Shown here: piece by piece, positions 35,161 through 43,235 of the stretch
How the letters are laid out: each line of letters opens with the position of its first letter
Numbering within the stretch: position 1 is the stretch's first letter
The notes under the pieces: generated by a model
What the model was told of the DNA's origin: nothing
What the model saw: only the letters and a program-made list of their open reading frames with translations
The model's database searches: none
Source: JAFGUF01 sp040883315
Lineage (GTDB): Bacteria; Bacillota; Clostridia; Christensenellales; UMGS416
Assembly: GCA_040883315.1 (NCBI GenBank)
Contig: JBFLKU010000026.1
Coordinates: 1-64,000, forward strand
Length of the DNA stretch: 64,000 bases
Direction of reading: 5' to 3'
Translations under genes and position numbers: made by a program

Positions 35161-37548
35161 ATGTTAGCACCATTATCATGGCTTAAAAAATATGTTGATA
35201 TAGACGCAGACCCACAAACAATATCCGACATGCTCACTATGACAGGCTCTGAGGTAGAGGGATTCGAAACCCTCGGCAAAGGGCTGGAAAAAGTAGTAGT
35301 CGGCAAAATAGACAGCATTCAAAAGCACCCAGATGCAGACAAGCTGGTGGTGTGCCGAGTGGACGTGGGCGAAGAAAAAGAAATAGTTGTAGTAACAGGA
35401 GCATCCAACGTTTTTGAGGGTGCGCTTATTCCCGTTGCACTGGTGGGTGCAGACCTGCCAAACGGCATGAGCATTAAAAAAGGCAAGCTGAGAGGAGTAG
35501 TATCCAACGGCATGATGTGCTCCGGCGAAGAGCTATGCATAGATGACAATGTTTACCCAGGTGCCAGCGTAAACGGCATTCTGATAATAAACGAAGAAAT
35601 AAAACCCGGCACAAAAATTGCAACAGTTTTGGGCATGGACGACACAGTATTCGACATAAAAACATACGCCAACAGGCCGGACTGCCTCAGCGTGCTGGGC
35701 ACAGCACGTGAAGCTGCCGCCACATTCAATGTACCGCTAAAGATGCCGGAGACTGCTTATTCTGAGGCTGATAAGATAACAAGCGACATAGTGTCTGTTG
35801 CAGTGGATGCACCTACACTATGCCCCAGATACATGGGCAAAGTAGTATATGACATCAAAATCGAGCCTTCCCCAAAATGGATGCAGAAGGCATTGATAGG
35901 TGCTGGAGTGCGCCCCATCAGCAATATTGTTGACATTACCAACTTTGTGATGCTGGAGCTTGGGCTTCCTATGCACGCATTCGATTTCAAATACGTAGAA
36001 GGACAAAAAATAATCGTTCGAAATGCCAAAAAAGACGAAATGATAATAACTCTTGACGGCAAGGAAAGAAAGCTGACAGAGGACATGCTGGTGATAGCGG
36101 ACGCCGAAAAACCTGTGGCACTGGCCGGCATAATGGGCGGAGAAAAATCCGGCGTATATGCAGACACAAATGTAGTATTATTCGAAAGCGCTACATTCAA
36201 TCCTGTGAATATCCGCCTGACATCCAAAGCGCTGGGCATGAGAACAGAATCATCATCCAGATATGAAAAAGGTCTGGACCCTGCCAACTGCAAGCTGGCA
36301 CTGGACAGAGCAATGAATCTGGTGGAGCAGCTGGGCGTAGGCAAAATAGCCCAAGGCTATGTAGACGTGCTGAATGCCAATGCAGAGCCCAGAACAATAG
36401 AAGTATCCATTAGCAGGATAAACGAGCTACTGGGGCTGGATTTGCCGGGCAACATGATGGACGGACTTTTGAAAAGACTGCAGATAGAGAGCCACGTAGA
36501 CGGCGACAAGCTAATCTGCGAAATCCCAACATTCCGACAAGACCTGCAAAACGGTGCCGACATAGCAGAGGAAGTATTAAGAATATACGGATTTGACAAA
36601 ATCCCATCCACTCTTCCGCAGATGCACATAGAATCCCGCGGCAGAACTATGCGCCAAAAGGTGGATATACTTATCCGCTCTTTCATGGCAAGCCACGGTC
36701 TGTATGAAGCTGTGCACTATTCTTTCATGAGCCCATCAGCCTTCGACCTGCTTAAGCTGGACGAAGACGACGAGCTGAGAAACGCAGTCAGGATTCTTAA
36801 TCCGCTGGGCGAGGACTATTCACTGATGCGCACATCTATGATGCCGGCAATGATTAGCACAGTAGCCAGCAACCTAAACCACAGAATAGGTGAAGTGAAG
36901 CTATTTGAAATATCAAAAACATTCCACGAGACCAACGATGAGCTTCCACTGGAAGTGAACCGTCTGTGTATCGGAGTGTGCTCAGATGATGAAACATTCT
37001 ACACAGTGAAGGGCAGAATCGAATCTCTGATGAAGCCGCTTGGGCTGAAAAACTATGAGTTCGTACGAGGCGGCGGCAAATTTCTTCACCCGGGCAGAAA
37101 GGCAATTATGCTGGTGGATGAAATACCCGTTGGCTTCATAGGCGAGCTGCACCCTGATGTGGCAGAATCTGTAGGAATCAAAAAGCGTGCATACTTTGCA
37201 GAAATAAACCTAGATGAGCTTCTAAATATTCAAAGAAGCGAGCTGGTGGTGGTAGACCTGCCAAAATATCCTGCTGTAGACAGAGACCTTGCAGTAGTTG
37301 TTGATAAAGAACAACCTGTAGGACAAATGCTTTCATTAATAAAGACAACCAGCGGAAATCTGCTGGAAAGAGTTGAGATATTCGACATCTATGAAGGCGA
37401 GCAAATAGAGCAAAACAAAAAGAGCGTTGCATTCTCTATGCTATTCAGAGCACAGGACAGAACCCTGACAGATGAAGAAGTAAACAAGAAATTCGATAAG
37501 ATAGTCAGAGTGCTGGAGAAGAACTTTGGTGCAAAGCTGAGAGAATAG
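35161..37548 (+). CDS. pheT: Phenylalanyl-tRNA synthetase beta subunit
   Basis: 795 aa, full length. N-terminal EMAP-like tRNA-binding domain (~40-155, HPDADKLVVCRVDVG), B3/B4 editing domain (~210-385), B5 domain (~400-475), a class II-like non-catalytic core (~490-690) and an anticodon-binding FDX-ACB domain (~705-795, PKYPAVDRDLAVVV). GGGAGG precedes the ATG. Second gene of the T-box-controlled operon, ended by a terminator. Confidence 0.98.
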   Translation: MLAPLSWLKKYVDIDADPQTISDMLTMTGSEVEGFETLGKGLEKVVVGKIDSIQKHPDADKLVVCRVDVGEEKEIVVVTGASNVFEGALIPVALVGADLPNGMSIKKGKLRGVVSNGMMCSGEELCIDDNVYPGASVNGILIINEEIKPGTKIATVLGMDDTVFDIKTYANRPDCLSVLGTAREAAATFNVPLKMPETAYSEADKITSDIVSVAVDAPTLCPRYMGKVVYDIKIEPSPKWMQKALIGAGVRPISNIVDITNFVMLELGLPMHAFDFKYVEGQKIIVRNAKKDEMIITLDGKERKLTEDMLVIADAEKPVALAGIMGGEKSGVYADTNVVLFESATFNPVNIRLTSKALGMRTESSSRYEKGLDPANCKLALDRAMNLVEQLGVGKIAQGYVDVLNANAEPRTIEVSISRINELLGLDLPGNMMDGLLKRLQIESHVDGDKLICEIPTFRQDLQNGADIAEEVLRIYGFDKIPSTLPQMHIESRGRTMRQKVDILIRSFMASHGLYEAVHYSFMSPSAFDLLKLDEDDELRNAVRILNPLGEDYSLMRTSMMPAMISTVASNLNHRIGEVKLFEISKTFHETNDELPLEVNRLCIGVCSDDETFYTVKGRIESLMKPLGLKNYEFVRGGGKFLHPGRKAIMLVDEIPVGFIGELHPDVAESVGIKKRAYFAEINLDELLNIQRSELVVVDLPKYPAVDRDLAVVVDKEQPVGQMLSLIKTTSGNLLERVEIFDIYEGEQIEQNKKSVAFSMLFRAQDRTLTDEEVNKKFDKIVRVLEKNFGAKLRE

Positions 37549-37582
37549 TATATTCACAGCTTAGACTATAATTAAACATTAA

Positions 37583-37612
37583 AAATCTCTTTGCTTTATA
37601 GTAAAGAGATTT
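37583..37612 (+). terminator. pheST terminator
   Basis: Stem AAATCTCTTT / AAAGAGATTT with a 10-nt loop, then TTTTGATAT. Confidence 0.85.
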
Positions 37613-37667
37613 TTTGATATAATCAATATATGGATAATAAAAAATTAACTGGTAGCCAGGAGGAACT

Positions 37668-38345
37668 ATGAAAAAAATTCTTAATTTTTGCATAATAGCT
37701 GTGTTCTTCATCTCAGCATGTGCACAGCCCGAAGCCGCACCCGATGAAACCGAATCACAAGAAACCATAGAGGTGGAAACTCCCATCAAATCGACACCAG
37801 AGAGCACAGAAACAGAGGAGGTAGAAATGGAAAAAAGCAAAGTAGCAGTCGTAATAGCGCGAGATAGATATCAATCATTGGAATTCAACCCTGTTGTAAA
37901 CCAGCTGAAAGCTGCAGGATACGAGGTGGTTATCCTTAGCGATGAGATAGGCATGGCGGAGGGAACACAGGAGAGAACAGAAATAGAAATGACCTTTAGA
38001 GACGCTAACCCATCTGATTTCGCATCAATTGTTTTGATAGGCGGCAGCAAAAGCCTTTGGCAAAACACAGAGCTTCATGCACTGCTAAATGCAATGCAAT
38101 CCGACGGAAAGCTAGTGTCTGCCATATGCTACGGTACAGTCACTCTGGCATATGCAGGCGTACTGAAAGAAGGCGACAAAGCCTGCTGGTATAATTCATC
38201 TGAATCAGACCCCGTAATGAAGAGCTTTGGAATATTTGACACAGAAGCGGATGTAACCTTAACTGACAAAATGATAACCGGCGACGGGCCAGATTCTGCA
38301 AATGAATTTGCAGCAATTGTTGTTGATTATTTGAATACCCACTAA
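37668..38345 (+). CDS. DJ-1/PfpI-like lipoprotein
   Basis: 225 aa. Signal peptide with lipobox FISAC (Cys18), an acidic Thr/Glu linker (~20-55), then a DJ-1/PfpI (class I glutamine amidotransferase-like) domain: KVAVVIARDRYQSLEF, VLIGGSKSLW and nucleophile elbow AICYGTVTLAYAG. The usual His after the nucleophile Cys (CHG) is Tyr here, which may alter activity. Family members are glyoxalases, chaperones or peptidases. Being extracytoplasmic and lipid-anchored is unusual for the family. GGAGGAAC precedes the ATG. Confidence 0.8.
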   Translation: MKKILNFCIIAVFFISACAQPEAAPDETESQETIEVETPIKSTPESTETEEVEMEKSKVAVVIARDRYQSLEFNPVVNQLKAAGYEVVILSDEIGMAEGTQERTEIEMTFRDANPSDFASIVLIGGSKSLWQNTELHALLNAMQSDGKLVSAICYGTVTLAYAGVLKEGDKACWYNSSESDPVMKSFGIFDTEADVTLTDKMITGDGPDSANEFAAIVVDYLNTH

Positions 38346-38360
38346 GGTCTATATGCAGAA

Positions 38361-38383
38361 AGAGGAAGCAACATGCTTCCTCT
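38361..38383. terminator. Bidirectional terminator
   Basis: A 10-bp stem AGAGGAAGCA / TGCTTCCTCT with a 3-nt loop lies between convergent genes; T-run on the plus strand and TTTCTG on the minus strand. Confidence 0.85.
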
Positions 38384-38386
38384 TTT

Positions 38387-39907
38387 TTATTCCGTTTCTA
38401 TCTCAGGCAAGGCATCCCAGCCCATAATGCGGCATATAGCCTGTGGCACCTCTGAAATATGCGTGCATTCAGCGAATTCATCGCTGCCGTTTCCCACCAC
38501 ATATAGTGGCACGTCCAAAAACGAGTGTGCTTTGGTAGTGATTATAGTGCCATATTTTCTTGCAGTGGTCGCGGTAATTTCCGCAAGTGCCTGCACTCTG
38601 CTGTCGCCTTCATTTTCCCACACGTCGCTGTTTGCGTTTTTTATCTGATTGTAGTAGTAGGATTCATAGGAGTGAAAATCCCATTGGTCAATTAGAAACT
38701 CCGACAGCTCATCTCCATCATCAGACCATCTAAAATCAGGAAGTGTCTTAAACTGGTCTATCAGCTCTTGATTATATAGATATTTCCCCGTCTCATGATC
38801 TGCTGTCAGCACAACCAAGGTTTCATAGGGGTGTTGATTGTAAAATTCCATTATCACTTTAAGTGTATCATTTAGCAGCTTCACCTGATAAACCTGCCTG
38901 ATGGTTGAGCCCATATGTGCGGCCTTATCTATAAAGGCTTCCTCCACCATCAAAACGAATCCATCTGGATTTTGGCTAAGGTTTCTAATGCCCATTTCAG
39001 TCATTTCCACCAGATTTGGCACGTCCGCAAAGCTTTGCATACTGTCAGCCTTATACTTCTCTATTTCCCAAGGCATATATACCAAAGAGAGTGCATATAT
39101 GGCTTTTTCGTGGGAAACCTCACCGTTTTGCAGAGCTTCCAGCATCTGCACAGCTCCCTGCCTGCCATAATACAGGCTATATCCGCATTCGCCTAGCTGA
39201 TCCATTATGTCATCTTTGCCTTTGTAGTATGCCTCTATTCCGTAGCAGTCCTCAGCAGGCAAAATATCCGCCTGACTGCTGCTTCCAAAAAACCGCATTC
39301 CACCGCCTGCCATATAGTCCACATTGCTGGTAGGAATTTGCGCTATTATTCCGCCGTATTCATATCTGCTGTCTGTATTGGATAAAAAAACCGCGGGTGT
39401 AGCATCTGCCAGAGAGGAATTGGAGACAACCCCTGTATCCAGTCCGTTAGCTTTTGCTCTGTCCATTATTGTATAGAGTGAGTTTGCATTGATATCCAGA
39501 GATATATATCCCTGTCTGGATTTTGCTCCGGTCGCCAGCGATGTGCCGCCGGATGATGAATCGCCCATTGCCCCCACCATTCTTTTTACGTCAAAGCTCT
39601 CCCATTGGGCACCTACGCTCATGTCCTCCGCCTCTAGTCTGGCGTATATTTCCCCAAGGCTGGCGGCACCCTGCCCCATTCCGTCGCCAATTACTATAAA
39701 GATATACTTTGGCTTCTCCGGCAAAGGTGTGGCAGTTGGCTCAGCTGTGGGTGAAGGCGTTGCTATCTGTTCGGTTGGTGCAGAAGTAATTGCTTCAGCA
39801 GTAGGCACGGCCGAAAGTTCATTTATCTGATTGTCCGGTGCGGGCTCCTGGCTGCAGCCAGCAAAGACAAAAATTATTGCTAAAAAAATTAATACTACCT
39901 TTTTCAT
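38387..39907 (-). CDS. Alkaline phosphatase-family lipoprotein
   Basis: 506 aa. Lipobox FAGC (Cys18) and a Thr/Pro-rich linker (~25-65), then the alkaline phosphatase fold: FIVIGDGMGQ (metal Asp), nucleophile motif DSSSGGTSLATGAKS, MVEEAFIDKAAHMG and VLTADHETGKY. It hydrolyses phosphomonoesters at the cell surface with two Zn and a Mg. The nucleophile motif (DSSSGG) is divergent from the E. coli DSAASAT. It has its own promoter. Confidence 0.9.
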   Translation of the reverse strand: MKKVVLIFLAIIFVFAGCSQEPAPDNQINELSAVPTAEAITSAPTEQIATPSPTAEPTATPLPEKPKYIFIVIGDGMGQGAASLGEIYARLEAEDMSVGAQWESFDVKRMVGAMGDSSSGGTSLATGAKSRQGYISLDINANSLYTIMDRAKANGLDTGVVSNSSLADATPAVFLSNTDSRYEYGGIIAQIPTSNVDYMAGGGMRFFGSSSQADILPAEDCYGIEAYYKGKDDIMDQLGECGYSLYYGRQGAVQMLEALQNGEVSHEKAIYALSLVYMPWEIEKYKADSMQSFADVPNLVEMTEMGIRNLSQNPDGFVLMVEEAFIDKAAHMGSTIRQVYQVKLLNDTLKVIMEFYNQHPYETLVVLTADHETGKYLYNQELIDQFKTLPDFRWSDDGDELSEFLIDQWDFHSYESYYYNQIKNANSDVWENEGDSRVQALAEITATTARKYGTIITTKAHSFLDVPLYVVGNGSDEFAECTHISEVPQAICRIMGWDALPEIETE

Positions 39908-39941
39908 TTGTCACTCTTTCTATTTATTGCAACTAATGGTC

Positions 39942-39970
39942 ATATTATCACAAATCTATATTTTATTCAA
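39942..39970 (-). promoter_or_regulatory. Phosphatase gene promoter
   Basis: On the minus strand TTGAAT (39965-39970), 17-bp spacer, TAATAT (39942-39947). No Pho-box-like direct repeat is seen. Confidence 0.7.
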
Positions 39971-40050
39971 CAAACCATATGTAATTATATTTCATTGATT
40001 GTGCATATAAATGAACTTTAAAAAGAATGATTTTATAAAAAAATATTTGC

Positions 40051-40079
40051 TTGACAATTAGACATAGTCTATATATAAT
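40051..40079 (+). promoter_or_regulatory. Promoter of the 40112 TetR unit with operator-like palindrome
   Basis: Perfect TTGACA (40051-40056), 17-bp spacer, perfect TATAAT (40074-40079). The spacer holds TAGAC-ATA-GTCTA (40059-40071), and a second imperfect palindrome TGACTTAGGTCA lies at 40086-40097; both could bind the TetR protein. Confidence 0.75.
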
Positions 40080-40111
40080 AAATATTGACTTAGGTCAGTT
40101 TTGGAGAACTT

Positions 40112-40741
40112 ATGGCAGTATATAAGAAAACGAAGGAAATGAAAGAGAATATAAAATCCACAGCAAAGGCTATGTTTTCATCCGCCGGATACGACAACGT
40201 GAAAGTGGAGGACATAGCAAAGGAGCTGGATATTGCCAAGGGGCTGATATTCTATCATTTCACATCAAAGGACAATCTTCTTTCTGAAATAGTAAAAGAC
40301 GATGCAAAGACTATGTTCACAGGCTTTATGGAGTTTGCAAAGAGCATGCCGCCGGATGTAGCACTGCTTCAGCTTTTTCAGGGAATGTTTGCATCCACTC
40401 AGCCAATGAACATAGCGGACGGATTTTTCGACGGCGAACTGCCGGAAAAATATCACTATGCTGTCGATAATGCTCGGCTGGAGACCGTGATTCCTGTGCT
40501 ATATAGCCTGATAAGCGATGGATGCGAGCAGGGACTTTTGAAAGTGGATGAAGTGGAGATATCCTACAAAATCATCAGCATGGGTTTCAATAGCTTTCTG
40601 AACAATTATTTTCAATTGTTTGAAGACAGAGAATATCACAAAAGGTTTTTGAAATCCGCCGCCTATATACTGAATACCACTCTAAACCCTACCAGAATAA
40701 AATTTGAATTTACCCTAGATGAAAATAAGGAGAGAATTTAA
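40112..40741 (+). CDS. TetR-family regulator of the iron-sulfur membrane unit
   Basis: 209 aa. HTH: MKENIKSTAKAMFSSAGYDNVKVEDIAKELDIAKGLIFYHFTSKD, then a ligand-binding domain. TTGGAGAA precedes the ATG. Its stop overlaps the next start (TAATG), so it is translated with the downstream ferredoxin-type membrane protein, which it probably regulates. Operator-like palindromes are in its own promoter. It has no DNA-level relation to the other TetR proteins here. Confidence 0.9.
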   Translation: MAVYKKTKEMKENIKSTAKAMFSSAGYDNVKVEDIAKELDIAKGLIFYHFTSKDNLLSEIVKDDAKTMFTGFMEFAKSMPPDVALLQLFQGMFASTQPMNIADGFFDGELPEKYHYAVDNARLETVIPVLYSLISDGCEQGLLKVDEVEISYKIISMGFNSFLNNYFQLFEDREYHKRFLKSAAYILNTTLNPTRIKFEFTLDENKERI

Positions 40742-41472
40742 TGAAAAAAAGACAAAGAATACGGTATGGAATACTTCTGTTAAGCTTTATACTTTTCCCA
40801 GTAACTCTAAACTACATGTCGCCATATCTATCTATAGCAGGTCCTAGCCAGGGCATCGTGAACGGCAGCCTTATTGTGTTTATGGGGCTTTTTGTGGGCT
40901 CGCTATTTTTCGGCAGAGTATGGTGCGGCTGGGTGTGCCCGGCAGGTGCTGCACAGGAGGCATGCTCTGTGGTTCAGCCAAAGCAATTTCGCCCAAAGTG
41001 GCTGAGGTTTTTGAAATACTTCATTTATGCAGGCTGGCTAAGCCTAGTAATTTTGATGTTTGTATCAGCAGGCGGCATAATAGGCGTTGACTTTTTCTAT
41101 ATGACAGAGAAAGTAATCAGCGTATCAGAAGTGCAGAACTACGTGATATACTACAGTGTTTTATTCATCACCTTTGTGCTGCCTCTGATTTTCGGCAAGC
41201 GTGCCACATGCTACATGATATGCTGGATGGCACCGTTTATGATAGCAGGTCAATCCATAGCAAGATGGATAAAGCTACCTAGACTTCGAATAAAAACAAA
41301 CCCCGAAACATGCATAGACTGCAAAAAATGCGACAAAGGCTGTCCAAAATCCCTTGATGTATCTGGCTATGCCAAAAAAGGCGAGATAACCGACATAGAG
41401 TGCAACAAGTGCCTTGTATGCGTGGATACATGCCCAACCAAAACATTGAGCCTGAAATTTGGTTCTAAATAA
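40741..41472 (+). CDS. NapH/FixG-like membrane 4Fe-4S protein
   Basis: 243 aa. Four to five membrane helices (~8-30, 40-60, 95-120, 130-160), two short Cys motifs near the membrane (GRVWCGWVCPAG and KRATCYMICWMAP, the family signature), then two C-terminal 4Fe-4S motifs: CIDCKKCDKGCP and CNKCLVCVDTCP. Such proteins pass electrons between the quinone pool or a flavoprotein and soluble redox proteins, in NapH, FixG and PrpR/VanZ-like systems. The start overlaps the TetR stop. Confidence 0.9.
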   Translation: MKKRQRIRYGILLLSFILFPVTLNYMSPYLSIAGPSQGIVNGSLIVFMGLFVGSLFFGRVWCGWVCPAGAAQEACSVVQPKQFRPKWLRFLKYFIYAGWLSLVILMFVSAGGIIGVDFFYMTEKVISVSEVQNYVIYYSVLFITFVLPLIFGKRATCYMICWMAPFMIAGQSIARWIKLPRLRIKTNPETCIDCKKCDKGCPKSLDVSGYAKKGEITDIECNKCLVCVDTCPTKTLSLKFGSK

Positions 41473-41949
41473 TTGCCTGCTAATGCAAAATTATATCCGC
41501 AGAATCTTTGGATAATCTTCATTCTGCTTCTGCCAAATATTCTGCTGTTCTTCTTTCCGGCTATTAATATTCCGATTGAAAACAGCCGACCAGACAAATG
41601 GAGCATTGTGCTAATATTAGAAAGAGTCGGGCAGGCGGCGGTTTTTATACTTCCGCTTTTTATAAAAATAACAACTGATAGCAGCTGCAAAAAATATGTA
41701 CTTGCCTTCATGATATTCTCCGTTGTAATATATTATATTTGCTGGGGCAGGTTCTATTTTCAGGGACGAATGTTCTCGCTGATGTATAAAAACCTATGGA
41801 TTATACCCATACCAATGGCTGTGTTTCCGGTTCTGTATTTCTTTGCCGCATCGGTTCTGATGGATTCGTGGATATACGCAGGGGCATCCTTTATATTTGC
41901 CGCAGGGCATATACTGGAGAGCTGGTATATCAGCTCACATATCATTTAA
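41473..41949 (+). CDS. Four-to-five-TM membrane protein, unknown
   Basis: 158 aa with a TTG start directly after the preceding TAA and in the same frame; no ribosome site, and the first in-frame ATG is ~80 codons later. The start is natural for the fold, since a membrane helix begins at ~10 (LWIIFILLLPNILLFFF). About five helices end at ~150. Translation probably depends on ribosomes finishing the upstream gene. No family recognised; likely a membrane partner of the iron-sulfur protein. Confidence 0.6.
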   Translation: MPANAKLYPQNLWIIFILLLPNILLFFFPAINIPIENSRPDKWSIVLILERVGQAAVFILPLFIKITTDSSCKKYVLAFMIFSVVIYYICWGRFYFQGRMFSLMYKNLWIIPIPMAVFPVLYFFAASVLMDSWIYAGASFIFAAGHILESWYISSHII

Positions 41950-41954
41950 AAAAT

Positions 41955-41972
41955 GCTCGGCTAATGCTGGGC
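41955..41972 (+). terminator. Terminator ending the 40112-41949 unit
   Basis: Stem GCTCGGC / GCTGGGC (two G-T pairs) with loop TAAT, then seven T residues. It separates the TetR-membrane unit from the rubredoxin unit. Confidence 0.7.
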
Positions 41973-41996
41973 TTTTTTTGTATATCAAAATCTTCA

Positions 41997-42025
41997 TTGT
42001 AAAAATTTATTTTTTTATGTAAAAT
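41997..42025 (+). promoter_or_regulatory. Promoter of the rubredoxin unit
   Basis: TTGTAA (41997-42002), 17-bp spacer and TAAAAT (42020-42025), 6 bp before GGAGGT. Confidence 0.6.
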
Positions 42026-42044
42026 AAAGATGGAGGTAGTTTTT

Positions 42045-42698
42045 ATGAAAACATATGTATGTACCATTTGCGGCTACGAATACAGCGAAGCTGCAGGAGA
42101 CGAAAACACTCGCATTCCTCCCGGAACAAAATGGGAAGACGTGAACAATGACTGGCTGTGCCCATTATGCGGTGCACCAAAGATAGCATTTATTGAAAAA
42201 CAGGAAACTAAAAAACCAAAAAAAGAGAATACATCCACTCCTCACGGTGAAAAAGGACTATCATTTTATCAGATGAGTGCACTATGCTCCAATCTGGCAA
42301 AGGGCTGCGAAAAGCAATATAAAATGGAGCAGGCTCAGCTTTTCTATGAGCTATCCGAATACTTTAAAAGCACCGATACAGCCCCTGAGAATATTCCCAT
42401 AGACAAAATTAGAGAGCCGGTGCAGTACGATTTGGACGCATACGAAGACTGGATGGATATAGCCAAGGAAAATAGCGACCGAGGAGCACTGCGCGCACTG
42501 GTATGGAGCGAAAAAGTGACAAAGATACTCAGCTCTATCCTTCTGCGCTATGGCAAGCAAAAAGATGAGCTTCTGGATGGCAAAAACATCTTTGTGTGCG
42601 AGATATGCGGATTTGTATACATAGGCGATTCTCTGCCTGCCGTATGCCCCGTATGCAAAGTGCCAAACTTCAAGATGCAGCAAATATCTAGGAGGTAG
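42045..42698 (+). CDS. Rubredoxin-helical-rubredoxin-like fusion protein
   Basis: 217 aa. Residues 1-53 are a complete rubredoxin: Cys6, Cys9, Cys39 and Cys42 in CTICGYEY and CPLCGAPK. Residues ~65-180 are helical, without the ExxH ligands of a rubrerythrin di-iron site. The C-terminus (Cys185, Cys188, Cys201, Cys204) is a second rubredoxin or rubrerythrin-type knuckle. Both mononuclear iron sites could relay electrons. The ATG at 42045 follows GGAGGT; an ATG at 42030 contains the ribosome site, so it is rejected. The ferredoxin starts 3 bp after its stop. Confidence 0.85.
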   Translation: MKTYVCTICGYEYSEAAGDENTRIPPGTKWEDVNNDWLCPLCGAPKIAFIEKQETKKPKKENTSTPHGEKGLSFYQMSALCSNLAKGCEKQYKMEQAQLFYELSEYFKSTDTAPENIPIDKIREPVQYDLDAYEDWMDIAKENSDRGALRALVWSEKVTKILSSILLRYGKQKDELLDGKNIFVCEICGFVYIGDSLPAVCPVCKVPNFKMQQISRR

Positions 42699-42701
42699 AT
42701 T

Positions 42702-43181
42702 ATGACAGCATTCAGAAATATAAGATTATGTACGAAGGACTGCCTGTGTCTGTTCGTGTGCCCAACTGGAGCTACAGACACAGAGAACGGACAAATAGAT
42801 TTTGCAAACTGCCTGAAAGATTGCCGAGCATGCGTGGATGCCTGTCCATCCGGTGCACTGTCTCTTTTGCCGGATGAATATCCGCCGCCGCAGAAAAAAG
42901 CTGATGATGTGGTTTCTGCTCTTTTTTCAGCAGCCAAAAGCAAAACCGAGCAGGAAAAATCAGCAGCAGCAATTGCTGCCAAAACCGATGATGCTGCACT
43001 TCGCCAGATAGCATCTGCCATTGAGATGAGCAACCGTGTGATGGCAGAGGATTTGATACGAGAGGCTGGCTATATGCTGCCCCAAAGCAGCAATGTGAAA
43101 TATTTTCTCCAGTCGCTTTTGGATAATCCGCCGAAAGGGCTGCCAAAGGATACCGTAGAGAGGTTATTGGATATTCTATAG
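42702..43181 (+). CDS. Ferredoxin-like protein with non-standard cysteine spacing
   Basis: 159 aa. The N-terminal ~60 residues contain CTKDCLCLFVCPTGA (C-x3-C-x-C-x3-CP) and CLKDCRACVDACPSGA (C-x3-C-x2-C-x3-CP), not the usual CxxCxxCxxxCP. The remaining ~100 residues are helical with Ala/Lys-rich linker and a DNPPKGLPKDTVERLL end. CTKDCLCLFVCPTGATD resembles a small clostridial ferredoxin-like family often beside rubrerythrin-type genes. Likely electron partner of the preceding protein. GGAGGT precedes the ATG. Confidence 0.75.
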   Translation: MTAFRNIRLCTKDCLCLFVCPTGATDTENGQIDFANCLKDCRACVDACPSGALSLLPDEYPPPQKKADDVVSALFSAAKSKTEQEKSAAAIAAKTDDAALRQIASAIEMSNRVMAEDLIREAGYMLPQSSNVKYFLQSLLDNPPKGLPKDTVERLLDIL

Positions 43182-43208
43182 TTTAGTGTTTTTTCAGCAC
43201 AACTAAAT

Positions 43209-43232
43209 AAAGGGTGGCATATGCCACCCTTT
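43209..43232. terminator. Bidirectional terminator
   Basis: Near-perfect palindrome (AAAGGGTGGC / GCCACCCTTT, loop ATAT) between the ferredoxin-like gene and galE, with T-tracts on each side. Confidence 0.85.
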
Positions 43233-43235
43233 TGC

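Noticed and set aside
42030..42044. ATG at 42030 as rubredoxin start
   Set aside because: It contains the GGAGGT ribosome site itself; the ATG at 42045 gives a standard rubredoxin N-terminus.
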